Positions 10,176 to 20,461 of a stretch of 64,000 nt of DNA are shown here, piece by piece (within the stretch, counting starts at the first letter, position 1; each line of letters begins with the position of its first letter). The notes under the pieces were generated by a model, which saw nothing but the letters and a program-made list of their open reading frames with translations, did not search any database and was not told the origin of the DNA. The stretch spans positions 1 through 64,000 of the forward strand of contig NZ_JBHULZ010000004.1 of NCBI RefSeq assembly GCF_042684705.1, written 5' to 3'. The translations under genes were made by a program, and so were the position numbers. The stretch comes from Mesonia sediminis (lineage in GTDB: Bacteria; Bacteroidota; Bacteroidia; Flavobacteriales; Flavobacteriaceae).

Positions 10176-13100
10176 TTAATCTCTTATTATTCTAACCATT
10201 TTAGCGGTTTGATTCGATACTACCTTCACAAAATAACTACCCGAGGCTAATGCACTAAAGTCAATTTGCGCACGGTTATTATTTACTTGCTTCACCATAA
10301 TTTGCTTACCAGAAATGTCATACACTTCTAAACGCTCCATTTCAATTTGGTTTTCAAAGTTAACCAAGTTTGAAGTTGGGTTCGGGTAAAAATTAAATCC
10401 GATAAAAGCTGGGTTAGCGCTACTTAAGTTATTGGTATCGAAGTTAATTGTTTCTGTATTACCTCTTACCGGGTTCGCACTATTTCCATCACAAATCGTT
10501 GAGAACTCTAAGGTATAGTCTTCATCTAGCGCTAAGTTTTGGAATATAGCGAAGTCATTACCTACGGCCACATTCTTTTGTGCTATTTGATTTGATTGGC
10601 TATCTAAAAGAATTAACTCATAATCAACCACACCATCTAACATGGCAGGCTCTGTCCAAGTTACCACTATGCCTGCGGTGGTAGAGCCTGGTTGCTTAGA
10701 TGCGCTTACCGTTACATTAGTAGCTTCTGGACACTCCATTGCCACTGTCACAGCAAGATAATCGCTTTCACAATTACTAGTAGACTGTGTCACATAGTAA
10801 GTTTGTCCATCGCTTAATGGCTCATTGATGGTTACCTGTTGGTAATCACCATTATTATCTAAAACATACCACTTCAAATTGGTTCCTGTTACCACTAGAT
10901 CACTAATGGTTCCTGAACCAGTATAGGTTTGGTTAGCCGCTCCAGTAGGTGCAACTACCTCGGTTACATTTACTGTTACAGTATTGGTCACCGGGTTACA
11001 ACCTAAAACATCTAAGCTTGCGGTATAAGTAGTTTGCCCATTGGCATTTCCTTTTACGTAAACCACAGAAGCTGGTGAACCATCATAAGGTAAAGTTCCT
11101 TGATCATCAAAATACAAATCGGTAGTAGGTGTCCACTCCACTTGCGCATCTAGGTAAGATCTTGCAACTGAGACATTGTCTACAGCCCAATACCATCCCC
11201 AACCGCCTTCGTGACGGAAACGTACGCGTACATCATTAGAACCTGTATAGTTAGAAAGGTCGACAGTTTGCATTGCAAAATTATCTGGTGTTCCTACATC
11301 AGGCGAAGGGGCGTCATACTCCTTCAACAACTGCCAAGCACCCTGATCTACAGAAACTTCCACTCTAGCTGAAGTAGTTTGGTTGGTCATATTACTAAAG
11401 TAACCTTTAAAGTAGTGGTAGAACGTTAATTCTGCCGAAGATACTCCTGCTAAATCAATAGAAGGTGAAACTAAACTTGCATCTAGATTAGCTCCAGGTC
11501 CTAAATCATCTGCATTTGAAATATAGAACGAAGAATTATCGTTACTAGCGATTGAAGTTAACTTAATACTATAAGGAGAATTCACTTTTACCCAATCTGA
11601 AGAATTTGGATTCAATCCAGAAACTTGAACTGTTGAATTGTTCACATTGGTCCATCCCATTGGTCCTGATTCGAAATCATAAATAATACTACCCGCTTCT
11701 AAAGCAACTACATCATTCTTACAAATGTCTACGCTTGATGGCGCTACAGGTAAGAAGCTAATACCTTTTGTGATAATATCAATAGTGTTTACATACTCAC
11801 AGTTGGTTACTGAATTAACAGCAGTAACGGTATAAGTTGTATTTCCGTTTGGATTAACGGTAATGTTAGCACCAGTGTCGGTCTGCAATTGACCACCACT
11901 ATTCCATTCCCAAGTATATACATAATCTGGGTCTGTACTAGTTACCGATAAATTCACAGGGTCACCTACACAAACTAAAGTGTTATCTGCTGAAACAGTA
12001 GTTGGAATAATGTCTTCTACAACTGCGTCAACTTGCGTTCTTGTTGTTTCGCAAAGAACGGTAGGTCCTGTAATGGTCCAATTATAGAAGTAATAATAAT
12101 TACTTGAAGTTCCCCAACTTGTTCTACCTCCGGTAACTTCACCCGACTGCCCTAAAGCATATGGGAATGTAGCATTACTTGAAGTACTGTATAATAAATT
12201 CGCATTATTGGTTTTAACCAAACGGTAAGTACCTGGATTAGTAATTTCCCAATTTAAATTCACTTTGGTTAAAGTAGGGTTATTAGAGGTACCACTATTT
12301 AATGGAACTAATGCAACATCACCTGTTGGGTTTCCACTTCCATCTTGCAATTCTAAAGCTAGATTACCTGAACCAGCAGAATATACATCTATACTAACAA
12401 TGGTCATTGGTTGGTTAACCGTAAAATCTAGACCATAATCTGTAGAACTTGAAGTTGAAATGGTAGTAGGTCCTGGCTTGGCCTGACCGTTAATTTGGCC
12501 TTCTCCTAAAAACACTTCAGACACCCAGTAAGGAGTTGTTTGCGTAAGGTTAGGAGTAGTAAATGAACTACCTACCCCTACTACCTCTCCACCAGTTGGC
12601 GCATCATACCAATAAATTTTAGTAGGATCTGCTGCGGTAGCTTGTAAAGTCATTGATCCTGATTCACAAACATAAGCATTGGTAGTACTGGTAATTCCTG
12701 CTAAATCGGTATTACAGTCAAACTCATCAAAAGTTACCTGCAAAGCTGGGCTTTCACAAGTTCCAATATTTTGAGTCACCCAATATACGTCTTGATCGTT
12801 TAAGTTGATACTAGCCAAGTTGGTAGTAATTGCAGCTCCTTGCGCACCGTTATTATCTTGGTACCAAGTTAAAGTAGCTCCTGTGATAGTAGGCTGAACC
12901 CCTAAAGATGAATCTGAAAAATCATTCAAAGTTTGACCTGATACAAATTGTATATTACTAGCACCGTTTGGAGGTGTCCAAGTATTACAATCAAATCCTT
13001 CGATATCAATAGTGAAAGACGCATCTAATGGCTCAAAAGTATTATCTGTACTTGCTAGAACAAAGTAATAAGTTTCACCTTGATTAATAAAAATACTGTT

Positions 13101-14294
13101 TACATTGATTGGTGTTCCATCATCAGAAAAACCACCTGCAACGCAGAAGTTTCCTATATCGGCACAACTTTCATATACAAACAATCCAACATTAGCGTTG
13201 GTTGGTAAATTAGTCACGTTAACCTCAAGAATATCATCTTGCGAACTTGTATATTCATAAACTACTTCATATCCGTTAAGGATAGCGGTAGCTACTCCAC
13301 AATTAGCACCTGGGGTTCCTGATTCAAAATCACCATAAACCATAGTCTGGCCAGATTGAGTATAAGGAAGGTCTCCAGCAACTGGATTATTTGGATCTGC
13401 ATTAATCACTAAAGGATCATTACAGCTCGAACCAATGGCAATAGTTTGAAACTCCACTACTTCAGACCAACTGCTATCTCCGTTAGTTCCTCCACAAAGG
13501 GCTCTTATATAAACGTAATAGTTGGTTGCATCATTCAATCCTGTTAAACTAAGCGAAGTATTGCCTGTTACAATAGTGTTGGTACAAAATGCAACATTCC
13601 CAGGTAAACCAGGTAGTGTACATACAGACACTTCATATTGTGCAGCGTTTGGATTGTTTATGTCTTGCCATGAAATATCTGCGCCAGTAGTTGTAATCGA
13701 AGTTTCATCGATATCTACATAAACCGGTTGAATACAAGCTAGTTCTTCATAAGCATAAAAATCATCTACAAAAACTTGAAAGCTACCATTCAGACGGTTG
13801 GTAATTAGTTTCCAACCAAAATTTGAGCCAGCTGGCAAGTTAGCTGCTGGAATAGTAAAAGAATGATTAGCACAACCTGAAGCTTGCACATCTGTTTGAT
13901 CTAAAGTCTCGTAGGTAGTCCAAGTGGTTCCACCATCTGCAGTGTACTGCAAGTCAATGGTTCCAAAATTACCGGTAACCGGGGTGGTCCCATTAGAACC
14001 TGTAATTTTATAATCAAAGGATACCGTAACGGCTTCACCCGTGGTGGTATTTGGCGACAAATAACGCACAAAAGAACTTAGTGTTGTAGCATTATTCTCT
14101 GCTTTGATGGCTTGGCTCCCTTCACAAGCATTAGAGGTAGTCAAAATAAAAGGCGGAAGTGGAGAAAACCAACCTGGAAAGTCGGTGACCATTGAGCCGT
14201 CCTCGAAGTTTTGAGTCTCCAAGACTTGAGAATGTAAATTGCTAAACGTCATAAACAAGGTAATAACGCTTAAATACAAGTATATTTTCTTCAT
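10176..14294 (-). CDS. T9SS type A sorted multi-domain surface protein
   Basis: 1372 residues with signal peptide MKKIYLYLSVITLFMTFSNLHS. Visible modules: a MAM-like jelly-roll (about 25-185, starting QNFEDGSMVTDFPGW), a fibronectin type III-like domain (about 190-285), a pre-peptidase-like beta domain (about 290-435), Ig-like modules carrying W-Y-D-A-P-T-G-G-type motifs (about 440-830), a second jelly-roll (about 865-1035, IIYDFESGPMGWTNVN), another Ig-like module and a late FN3 domain (about 1190-1285). The C terminus is a type A sorting domain (GFNFYPNPTSNLVNFEN, then LEVYDISGKQI and GSYFVKVVS). I see no catalytic domain, so adhesion or matrix binding is more likely than enzyme activity. 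It shares Ig-like modules with its two upstream neighbours. Confidence 0.92.
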   Translation of the reverse strand: MKKIYLYLSVITLFMTFSNLHSQVLETQNFEDGSMVTDFPGWFSPLPPFILTTSNACEGSQAIKAENNATTLSSFVRYLSPNTTTGEAVTVSFDYKITGSNGTTPVTGNFGTIDLQYTADGGTTWTTYETLDQTDVQASGCANHSFTIPAANLPAGSNFGWKLITNRLNGSFQVFVDDFYAYEELACIQPVYVDIDETSITTTGADISWQDINNPNAAQYEVSVCTLPGLPGNVAFCTNTIVTGNTSLSLTGLNDATNYYVYIRALCGGTNGDSSWSEVVEFQTIAIGSSCNDPLVINADPNNPVAGDLPYTQSGQTMVYGDFESGTPGANCGVATAILNGYEVVYEYTSSQDDILEVNVTNLPTNANVGLFVYESCADIGNFCVAGGFSDDGTPINVNSIFINQGETYYFVLASTDNTFEPLDASFTIDIEGFDCNTWTPPNGASNIQFVSGQTLNDFSDSSLGVQPTITGATLTWYQDNNGAQGAAITTNLASINLNDQDVYWVTQNIGTCESPALQVTFDEFDCNTDLAGITSTTNAYVCESGSMTLQATAADPTKIYWYDAPTGGEVVGVGSSFTTPNLTQTTPYWVSEVFLGEGQINGQAKPGPTTISTSSSTDYGLDFTVNQPMTIVSIDVYSAGSGNLALELQDGSGNPTGDVALVPLNSGTSNNPTLTKVNLNWEITNPGTYRLVKTNNANLLYSTSSNATFPYALGQSGEVTGGRTSWGTSSNYYYFYNWTITGPTVLCETTRTQVDAVVEDIIPTTVSADNTLVCVGDPVNLSVTSTDPDYVYTWEWNSGGQLQTDTGANITVNPNGNTTYTVTAVNSVTNCEYVNTIDIITKGISFLPVAPSSVDICKNDVVALEAGSIIYDFESGPMGWTNVNNSTVQVSGLNPNSSDWVKVNSPYSIKLTSIASNDNSSFYISNADDLGPGANLDASLVSPSIDLAGVSSAELTFYHYFKGYFSNMTNQTTSARVEVSVDQGAWQLLKEYDAPSPDVGTPDNFAMQTVDLSNYTGSNDVRVRFRHEGGWGWYWAVDNVSVARSYLDAQVEWTPTTDLYFDDQGTLPYDGSPASVVYVKGNANGQTTYTASLDVLGCNPVTNTVTVNVTEVVAPTGAANQTYTGSGTISDLVVTGTNLKWYVLDNNGDYQQVTINEPLSDGQTYYVTQSTSNCESDYLAVTVAMECPEATNVTVSASKQPGSTTAGIVVTWTEPAMLDGVVDYELILLDSQSNQIAQKNVAVGNDFAIFQNLALDEDYTLEFSTICDGNSANPVRGNTETINFDTNNLSSANPAFIGFNFYPNPTSNLVNFENQIEMERLEVYDISGKQIMVKQVNNNRAQIDFSALASGSYFVKVVSNQTAKMVRIIRD

Positions 14295-14339
14295 ATTTAA
14301 ATAAATTTAGTTGTGTTACAATAATAAGATATTTTTTAA

Positions 14340-14369
14340 CACAGAGAGCAATAAAATTCACTCTCTGTG
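14340..14369 (-). terminator. Hairpin after the 1970-residue surface protein gene
   Basis: A 9-bp perfect stem (CACAGAGAG 14340-14348, CTCTCTGTG 14361-14369) with a 12-nt AT-rich loop sits 15 bp beyond the stop codon. The following minus-strand sequence is A-rich rather than a T tract. It could be an RNA 3'-end stabiliser as easily as an intrinsic terminator. Confidence 0.5.
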
Positions 14370-14383
14370 CTAAAAAATTTACA

Positions 14384-17300
14384 TTAATTTTTAATTAATT
14401 TAACAATAACCCAATTACTTCCCACTTTTACACGCATGAAGTATGGACCACTAGCTAAATTACCAACATCAAGGCGAGCTTCGTTAGCTCCTACTTTTTT
14501 ACTAGCAATTTCTTCGCCTAGCAAGTTATATATGGTTAAACTTTCTATAGGTGAAGTATGCGTAACTTGTATAAAATCAACCATCGGGTTCGGGTAGTAT
14601 GACAAACCTTCTAAAACTGGGTTGGTTGCACTTAATTCTGAATGCACCGTAATTCCAAGCAATTCACTTTCACATTCATCTGTAGGCGTTTGACTTACAT
14701 AGTACGTCGTTTGGTCTACTAATGCTTCTGTGGTTGGATCTGCTATAGGATTTAGTCCGAATGCATCGCTATACCAAGCCAAGTTAGAGCCCGTAACCAC
14801 CAAGTCGCTTACCATATCTCCAGCTCTAAAGCTTTGGTTTCTGTTACCTGCTGGCATTGACGCTTGATCAAGCACAACTACCGTAACCGCCAATCTTGAA
14901 GTACTTTCGCAAGCATCTACGGTTTGGGTTGCATAGTAAGTTTCTCCATTCACCAAAGGAGTAGCCAATGGTAAAGGCGAGTTACTTGTGTTTGAGTCAT
15001 ACCATTGAATATCACTACCAGCAGCCTGCAGATCGCTCACACGTGCATCTTCACAGAAATTCTGTGTGGTCGCACCAGAAGGTACTCCTGTAGGTTGATT
15101 ATTTACGGTAACCGTTATTGCTTGTCGTGGTGATTCACATAAAACTGTTCCTGTAGTAATGGTCCAATTGTAGAAATAATAATAGTTTGAACTCGTCCCT
15201 GTTCCACTAGCGCCATTGGTAATCGAACCATACGAACCACCCGGACCAATATCATAAGGGAAATTATTCCCTGAAAAATCACGTATCATACTAGGACCCG
15301 ACACCGCCTCTAATCTATAAGTTCCTGGTGTAATTGCAAAATTAAGATTCGCAATATAAGACGTAGGATTACTGGTTGTTCCGACTGGAAGCGTAACGGT
15401 ACGGCTATCTATAACCGCTCCCGAAGGGTCTTGTAACTCTATCACTGCTGGACCTCCACTTCCTGAACTAAAAAGCTCAACGCTAATTAAATTAAAAGCT
15501 TGGTTGGCGTCAAAAATCAATCCATACCCACCAGAAAACGGACTTGTTCCTGAGTTTCCTGTCGGGGCCACTTTTCCACTTCCGGAGCTGGCCGACTCGC
15601 CATCGATATACACTTCGGTAGCGTAGAAAGTAGTAGTATTACTCACATCTGGTGAATAATTTGGACCTACATTAACTAATTGACCTGCAGTTGCGGCATC
15701 ATACCAATAAACTTCTGAACCAACACCAGATGGGGTTGCTGTTAAGTCAACTACACCACCGGGAGCACAAATAGTAGTATCTCCTGAGGTAGTAATTCCC
15801 ATTAAATTACAGTCGAATTCAACTGGAGTAATAGCAAAGGTCGCACTCTCACAACCCAAGATTGTTTGGGTTACATAGTAAGTAGTACCACTTACAAGAG
15901 CTGTACTAGTCGGGATTGAAATTGTACCCGCTGCATCACTATACCAATTAAAACCAGTATTATGTACAGAACCAGTTACCTCTAAATCAGCAATCGTTTC
16001 ACCTGCAATAAAATAAGGCGCTTGATCACCTTGTGGAAGATCTACGTTTGCACAGTCTAAACCTTCAATGGTTAAAGTATAATTGGTTGAACCGGACTTA
16101 GAACTCACTACAATAAACAATTGTTCACCAGCCTGAACCAAGTAATCTTCAATACTAATTACAGAAGCTCCCTGGTTTTCTACCCCATCAATACAATTTG
16201 TTCCTACATCACCACAACTAGAGTACAGGTACATACCCGTTTCTTGATTGGTAATTCCTGACAATTCAATATTAATTATATCATCATTGGCAGGATCTGC
16301 AGTATATTGATAAATCACATCATTTCCGCCTAAATATCCTGCTCCAGGACAGTTTGAACCTGGATCTCCATCAAAATTATCACCAAAAACCGAAGTTGAA
16401 TTCGTATCAACATAAGTTAAATCGGTATAATTCACTTGAACATCACCAGTTTGGTTGATTGTTGCTGTAACTTTTGTTCTAGGGGACTCACAAATTACTT
16501 GTCCCATCATTACTAAATAATCGTGGGTTTCTCCATAAGTACCTCCAGCATCACAAGAATCTGTAGGCGCCCCTAACCAGCGTGAGGTAACACGCATTCG
16601 AGTAACACCTCCTAAGGCATTTCCTGGAATGGTAATCGAACCACTATGAGCATTCGCTCCACTTGTTGAGGCATAAAGCATCTCTCCTGGATCTTCAAAT
16701 GAACCGTTCTGATTGGCATCTACCCAAATTTTCACGTAGTGCCCAGAATAATTATGAGTAGTTGAGAAATTATACGTTGAACCCGGCGCCATCATAGCAT
16801 GTAAACTTGGATCATTAGTAAAGTCTCCATAACCATTAGGAGAACAACCCGTGGCTAGATGATTAATACCTGCATCATTCATAATAAAGTCATTAATATC
16901 ATCACCTACACCACAATTTTTGTTAGGTGGGGTACAATAACTATTAATACCTCCAGATCCTCCTCCGGTCTCGGTTTTTACTTCTGCCACCCAATAATCT
17001 GTAGTGGTTGTAATCTCTGGAGTTGTAAATGAAGAACCAATTCCTATAATCTGTCCTCCAGTTGCAGCATCAAACCAATAAATATCATCACCTGTACCAC
17101 TAGCGGTTGCCGTTAAAGTCAATTGACCTTTACAGCTAGCTGAATCATCTGTTGTTGCCGTTATAGCTAAAGTAGTACAATCTATTTCGTTTACAGTAAC
17201 TGCGGTTAATCCGCTAATACATCCATTAAAATCTTGACCTACATAGTAAGTAGTTCCATCAACCAAAACAGTCGTATCAGCAATTGGGTTATTCCCTTGC

Positions 17301-20296
17301 GGATCACTATACCAGACTAAAGTAGCATTGGGTTTTGTGGTATCTGCTTCTAAGTCGGCCAAGGTATCCCCTGCCACGTATTCTTGCGCTGGCGGAGCCG
17401 TGGGACTCGCTAAGTTATTACAGTCAAAAGGTATAATATCTAAGGTGAATCCAACATGATTAACCAGCCAACTAGAAATTACAATATAATAGGTTTGGCC
17501 AGCAGTTACTTGAAAATCTTCTATAGCCATATCATCATCGCTAGGACCTGCCACCAAAGAAGCCACACAACTTGAACCAATATCATTACAATCTTCATAA
17601 ACAAACAAACCTGCATAATATGCAGATAAATCCGAAAGTTCAATATCAACATTTTGTGTGGTAGCTGCAGTAAATTCAAACACCACTTCGTCACCATTTA
17701 AATAATTTTCGGTGGTACCACAAGTAGACCCTGGGGCTCCTTGATAAACATTTAAATAGTTTTGTGTGTCTCCAGTAAATGTATAAGGTAAGGCGTTAAC
17801 CACTAAGGGTACGTCGCAACTTGCCCCTGGCGTAAAGGTTCTAAAATCGTAAGGCCCTTCCCAAGTTCCCAGGTCTCCTCCTCCACAATCGGATTGGATG
17901 TAAAACTCATAAGCCGTTCCTTGCGTTAATCCTGTTAAGGTGTAAGGATTTGTAGTAGCCACCACTGTTGTTCCTGTACCCTGTGTAAATCCTGGTGCAC
18001 CATACTCAATATTCCACTGCGTACCCGCTCCGTTGAAATTCAACCAAGAAATATCTACTTGGGTTAATTGTTCATTAGACACCACTACGTCATCTACATC
18101 AATACAAGCAGGCATTTCTAAAAACTCTACATCATCAATTAAAATATCATTATAAAACGCACTTCCTGTCCCGCTGAAGCCGGTCACTGTAAATCGAACT
18201 TGAACATCTCCTGTGATGGTTAAGTTAGATAAACTAAAAATATATCTTTTCCAATCTGCGCCAAGCAAACTATTTACATTTAGCAAAGGATTCCAGTTTG
18301 CACCATCAAACACCTCGACATCTATAACATTAATAGCTCCGTCATTTGTATTATTACTAAAAAGGTAAAACTGAACAGCAGGTTCGGTAAGCCCTGAAAC
18401 ATCAATCTTAGGACTCGTTAAAGTACTTACATCTCCGTTTGAATTAAAGGAACCGTCCATCCAAGCATAATTGGTACCTCCTCCTGGAGTATGATCTGGT
18501 GTATTCGCTGCAGCGTAAGCAGGTCCAGTACTATATTTCCAAGCCGTATCGCCGCTTTCTGTCCAACAATTAGGCGTAGAAGATCCTGCAAAATCCTCAT
18601 TCCAAGGAGCTACGAATGTTACACAAGGTGTTGTGATTTGCAAAGGACCCACCCAGTTTCCTGGAGTACCGTTACATACATATCGAATATAAATATCATA
18701 ATCTGTAGCCGCAGAAAGCCCAGTGATCGTTTCCCCGGCAACACCATCGGTATCATTGATTATGGTACCAGTTGTATTCGGATCAAAGCCGGCAGCACCG
18801 TAAATCATATCCCAAGTTGAAACATTCCCGCCTTGTTGCCAAGTTACATCAACACTCGTAGCCGTTAAATTAGAGAAAGAAGCATTATACGGGTTGGTAC
18901 AAGCTGGCATCTCATCAAAAGTTATATCATCAAGTAATATATCATTATAGAAGGTACTTCCGCCATTGGCTGTACTTCCTGTGATGGTAAATCGAGCTTG
19001 CACTATTGGCCCAGTAATGTTGGAAGCAGATAAATCAATTGCAATTTCCTCCCAAGAGGCTCCTAACAAGCTATTTAAAGAGTAGGCATTCACCCATCCA
19101 GTGCCATCATTAAGCTCTACACTCAATAAATTTACGGCCGAATCATTTGTATTATTACTAAACACATAAAAAATAAGGGCTGGATCGGTTAAAGTAGACA
19201 CATCTATTTGCGGAGTGGTTAGCGTACTAGAATCGCCATTGGTATTAGAACTACCATCTATCCAAGCATAATTGGTACCACCTCCAGCGGTATGATCTCC
19301 GGCATTAGATGCAGCATAATCTGCACCCGTGCTATATTTCCAAGCGGTGTCACCACTTTCTGACCAGCAATTAGGTGTTGAGGAAGATGAAAAGTCTTCA
19401 ACCCAAGGCAGAGTTACCACCACACATGGTGTTGTAAAACTAAGGGGGCCTAGAAAGTCGCCGTTTGAGCCATTACATACATTTCGAACATAAAGCTCAT
19501 AAGTAGTACTAGCAGAAAGTCCAGTTATACTCTCACCTAAAGTCCCATCATTATCTATTATTGATGTTCCAGCGGTTAGCGGATCAAAACCAGGTGTACC
19601 GTATACAATCTCCCATTGCGTAATCCCAGCTCCAGGCTGAGTCCAACTAACATCTGCTCCAGTAGCCGTTAAATTATTTAATTCTATTCCATATAAATCT
19701 GGACAGGTAGTTATTTCATCAAAGCTTACATCATCGATTAAAATATCATTATGAAAGGTACTTCCTCCATTTGCATTTCCAATAATTTTAAACCGAGCTT
19801 GCACATTTCCTGTTACATCAACATAATCTGCTAAATCAATTACAATTTCTTTCCAGCTAGCACCAAGAAGGTAATTTTGCTGATAAGCATTTACCCAACC
19901 CGAACCATCATTAAGGTCAACTTCTAAAATATTAACTGCAGAAGAATTGGTGTTATCTGAAAATGCATAAAAAATTAAAGCTGGACTAGTTAAAGTCGAC
20001 ACATCTACATTTGGCGTTTCAAGTGTTGAAGCCTCACCATTGGTGTTGGTACTACCATCTATCCAAGCATAGTTTGTAGTACCTGAAGCCGAATGGTCTG
20101 CTACGTTTGAAGCAGCATAACCTGCCGAGGTACTATATTTCCATGCGGTATCCCCTCCTTCGACCCAGCAAGATGGCGTCGAAGAGGCCGAAAAATCTTC
20201 GCTCCAAGGAGCGGTTAACCCACTACACTGCCCATAAGACAGCCAAGAGTTTAAAAATATGACGACAAGCGTCAATAAACAGTAATTTCTTTTCAT
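14384..20296 (-). CDS. Giant T9SS type A sorted surface protein with three tandem jelly-roll/FN3 modules
   Basis: 1970 residues with signal peptide MKRNYCLLTLVVIFLNSWLSYG. The N-terminal 800 residues hold three copies of a module of about 267 residues: a MAM-like jelly-roll beginning PWxEDFxxSSTPxCW and a fibronectin III-like domain ending near GLSAxTxYxxYxR. After these come pre-peptidase-like beta domains, Ig_7-like modules (FDAATGGQIIGIGSSFTTP), a GEVED domain (about 1120-1270, with VKIWVDANQNGSFEDPGEML and CDAGGTYGETHDY) and further Ig-like modules. The C terminus is a type A sorting domain (LSYYPNPMVDFIQVTH, NLLGEEI, ASGPYFMRVKV). It is clearly paralogous to the next gene (25405-20462), most strongly over the last 350 residues. 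No catalytic motif was recognised; I infer an adhesin-like role. Confidence 0.92.
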   Translation of the reverse strand: MKRNYCLLTLVVIFLNSWLSYGQCSGLTAPWSEDFSASSTPSCWVEGGDTAWKYSTSAGYAASNVADHSASGTTNYAWIDGSTNTNGEASTLETPNVDVSTLTSPALIFYAFSDNTNSSAVNILEVDLNDGSGWVNAYQQNYLLGASWKEIVIDLADYVDVTGNVQARFKIIGNANGGSTFHNDILIDDVSFDEITTCPDLYGIELNNLTATGADVSWTQPGAGITQWEIVYGTPGFDPLTAGTSIIDNDGTLGESITGLSASTTYELYVRNVCNGSNGDFLGPLSFTTPCVVVTLPWVEDFSSSSTPNCWSESGDTAWKYSTGADYAASNAGDHTAGGGTNYAWIDGSSNTNGDSSTLTTPQIDVSTLTDPALIFYVFSNNTNDSAVNLLSVELNDGTGWVNAYSLNSLLGASWEEIAIDLSASNITGPIVQARFTITGSTANGGSTFYNDILLDDITFDEMPACTNPYNASFSNLTATSVDVTWQQGGNVSTWDMIYGAAGFDPNTTGTIINDTDGVAGETITGLSAATDYDIYIRYVCNGTPGNWVGPLQITTPCVTFVAPWNEDFAGSSTPNCWTESGDTAWKYSTGPAYAAANTPDHTPGGGTNYAWMDGSFNSNGDVSTLTSPKIDVSGLTEPAVQFYLFSNNTNDGAINVIDVEVFDGANWNPLLNVNSLLGADWKRYIFSLSNLTITGDVQVRFTVTGFSGTGSAFYNDILIDDVEFLEMPACIDVDDVVVSNEQLTQVDISWLNFNGAGTQWNIEYGAPGFTQGTGTTVVATTNPYTLTGLTQGTAYEFYIQSDCGGGDLGTWEGPYDFRTFTPGASCDVPLVVNALPYTFTGDTQNYLNVYQGAPGSTCGTTENYLNGDEVVFEFTAATTQNVDIELSDLSAYYAGLFVYEDCNDIGSSCVASLVAGPSDDDMAIEDFQVTAGQTYYIVISSWLVNHVGFTLDIIPFDCNNLASPTAPPAQEYVAGDTLADLEADTTKPNATLVWYSDPQGNNPIADTTVLVDGTTYYVGQDFNGCISGLTAVTVNEIDCTTLAITATTDDSASCKGQLTLTATASGTGDDIYWFDAATGGQIIGIGSSFTTPEITTTTDYWVAEVKTETGGGSGGINSYCTPPNKNCGVGDDINDFIMNDAGINHLATGCSPNGYGDFTNDPSLHAMMAPGSTYNFSTTHNYSGHYVKIWVDANQNGSFEDPGEMLYASTSGANAHSGSITIPGNALGGVTRMRVTSRWLGAPTDSCDAGGTYGETHDYLVMMGQVICESPRTKVTATINQTGDVQVNYTDLTYVDTNSTSVFGDNFDGDPGSNCPGAGYLGGNDVIYQYTADPANDDIINIELSGITNQETGMYLYSSCGDVGTNCIDGVENQGASVISIEDYLVQAGEQLFIVVSSKSGSTNYTLTIEGLDCANVDLPQGDQAPYFIAGETIADLEVTGSVHNTGFNWYSDAAGTISIPTSTALVSGTTYYVTQTILGCESATFAITPVEFDCNLMGITTSGDTTICAPGGVVDLTATPSGVGSEVYWYDAATAGQLVNVGPNYSPDVSNTTTFYATEVYIDGESASSGSGKVAPTGNSGTSPFSGGYGLIFDANQAFNLISVELFSSGSGGPAVIELQDPSGAVIDSRTVTLPVGTTSNPTSYIANLNFAITPGTYRLEAVSGPSMIRDFSGNNFPYDIGPGGSYGSITNGASGTGTSSNYYYFYNWTITTGTVLCESPRQAITVTVNNQPTGVPSGATTQNFCEDARVSDLQAAGSDIQWYDSNTSNSPLPLATPLVNGETYYATQTVDACESTSRLAVTVVVLDQASMPAGNRNQSFRAGDMVSDLVVTGSNLAWYSDAFGLNPIADPTTEALVDQTTYYVSQTPTDECESELLGITVHSELSATNPVLEGLSYYPNPMVDFIQVTHTSPIESLTIYNLLGEEIASKKVGANEARLDVGNLASGPYFMRVKVGSNWVIVKLIKN
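17800..20212 (-). repeat. Three tandem ~800-bp coding modules
   Basis: The segments encoding PWSEDF, PWVEDF and PWNEDF start near 20207, 19407 and 18608, an even spacing of about 800 bp. Within each, TAWKYST and NYAWIDGS/NYAWMDGS recur at the same offset. The copies have diverged at the nucleotide level but remain readily alignable. Repeats of this kind can recombine and change copy number. Confidence 0.85.
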
Positions 20297-20337
20297 AAAA
20301 AATTAATTTTAGGGTAAGTTATATTTAACATCATCCC

Positions 20338-20345
20338 CAAATATA
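20338..20345 (-). promoter_or_regulatory. -7 promoter box (TATATTTG) of the 1970-residue surface protein
   Basis: A perfect TAnnTTTG, the Bacteroidota -7 consensus, lies 42 bp upstream of the ATG at 20296. An identical box lies 48 bp upstream of the paralogue's start. No convincing -33 TTG is visible at the usual distance. Confidence 0.5.
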
Positions 20346-20404
20346 TGGATTTTTTTAAAGACTTATTAAGAATGTTTATGATAATTTTAATATGTATAGC
20401 TAAT

Positions 20405-20436
20405 AAAAAAGCGGGAGTCCAATGAGTCCCGCTTTT
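20405..20436 (-). terminator. Rho-independent terminator of the 1647-residue surface protein gene
   Basis: The stem GCGGGA (20411-20416) pairs with TCCCGC (20427-20432). Tracts of A and T flank both sides, so the minus strand ends in a T run. It lies 26 bp beyond the stop codon at 20462. Confidence 0.8.
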
Positions 20437-20461
20437 TAGATTTCTGTTAAAATTAGTATTC

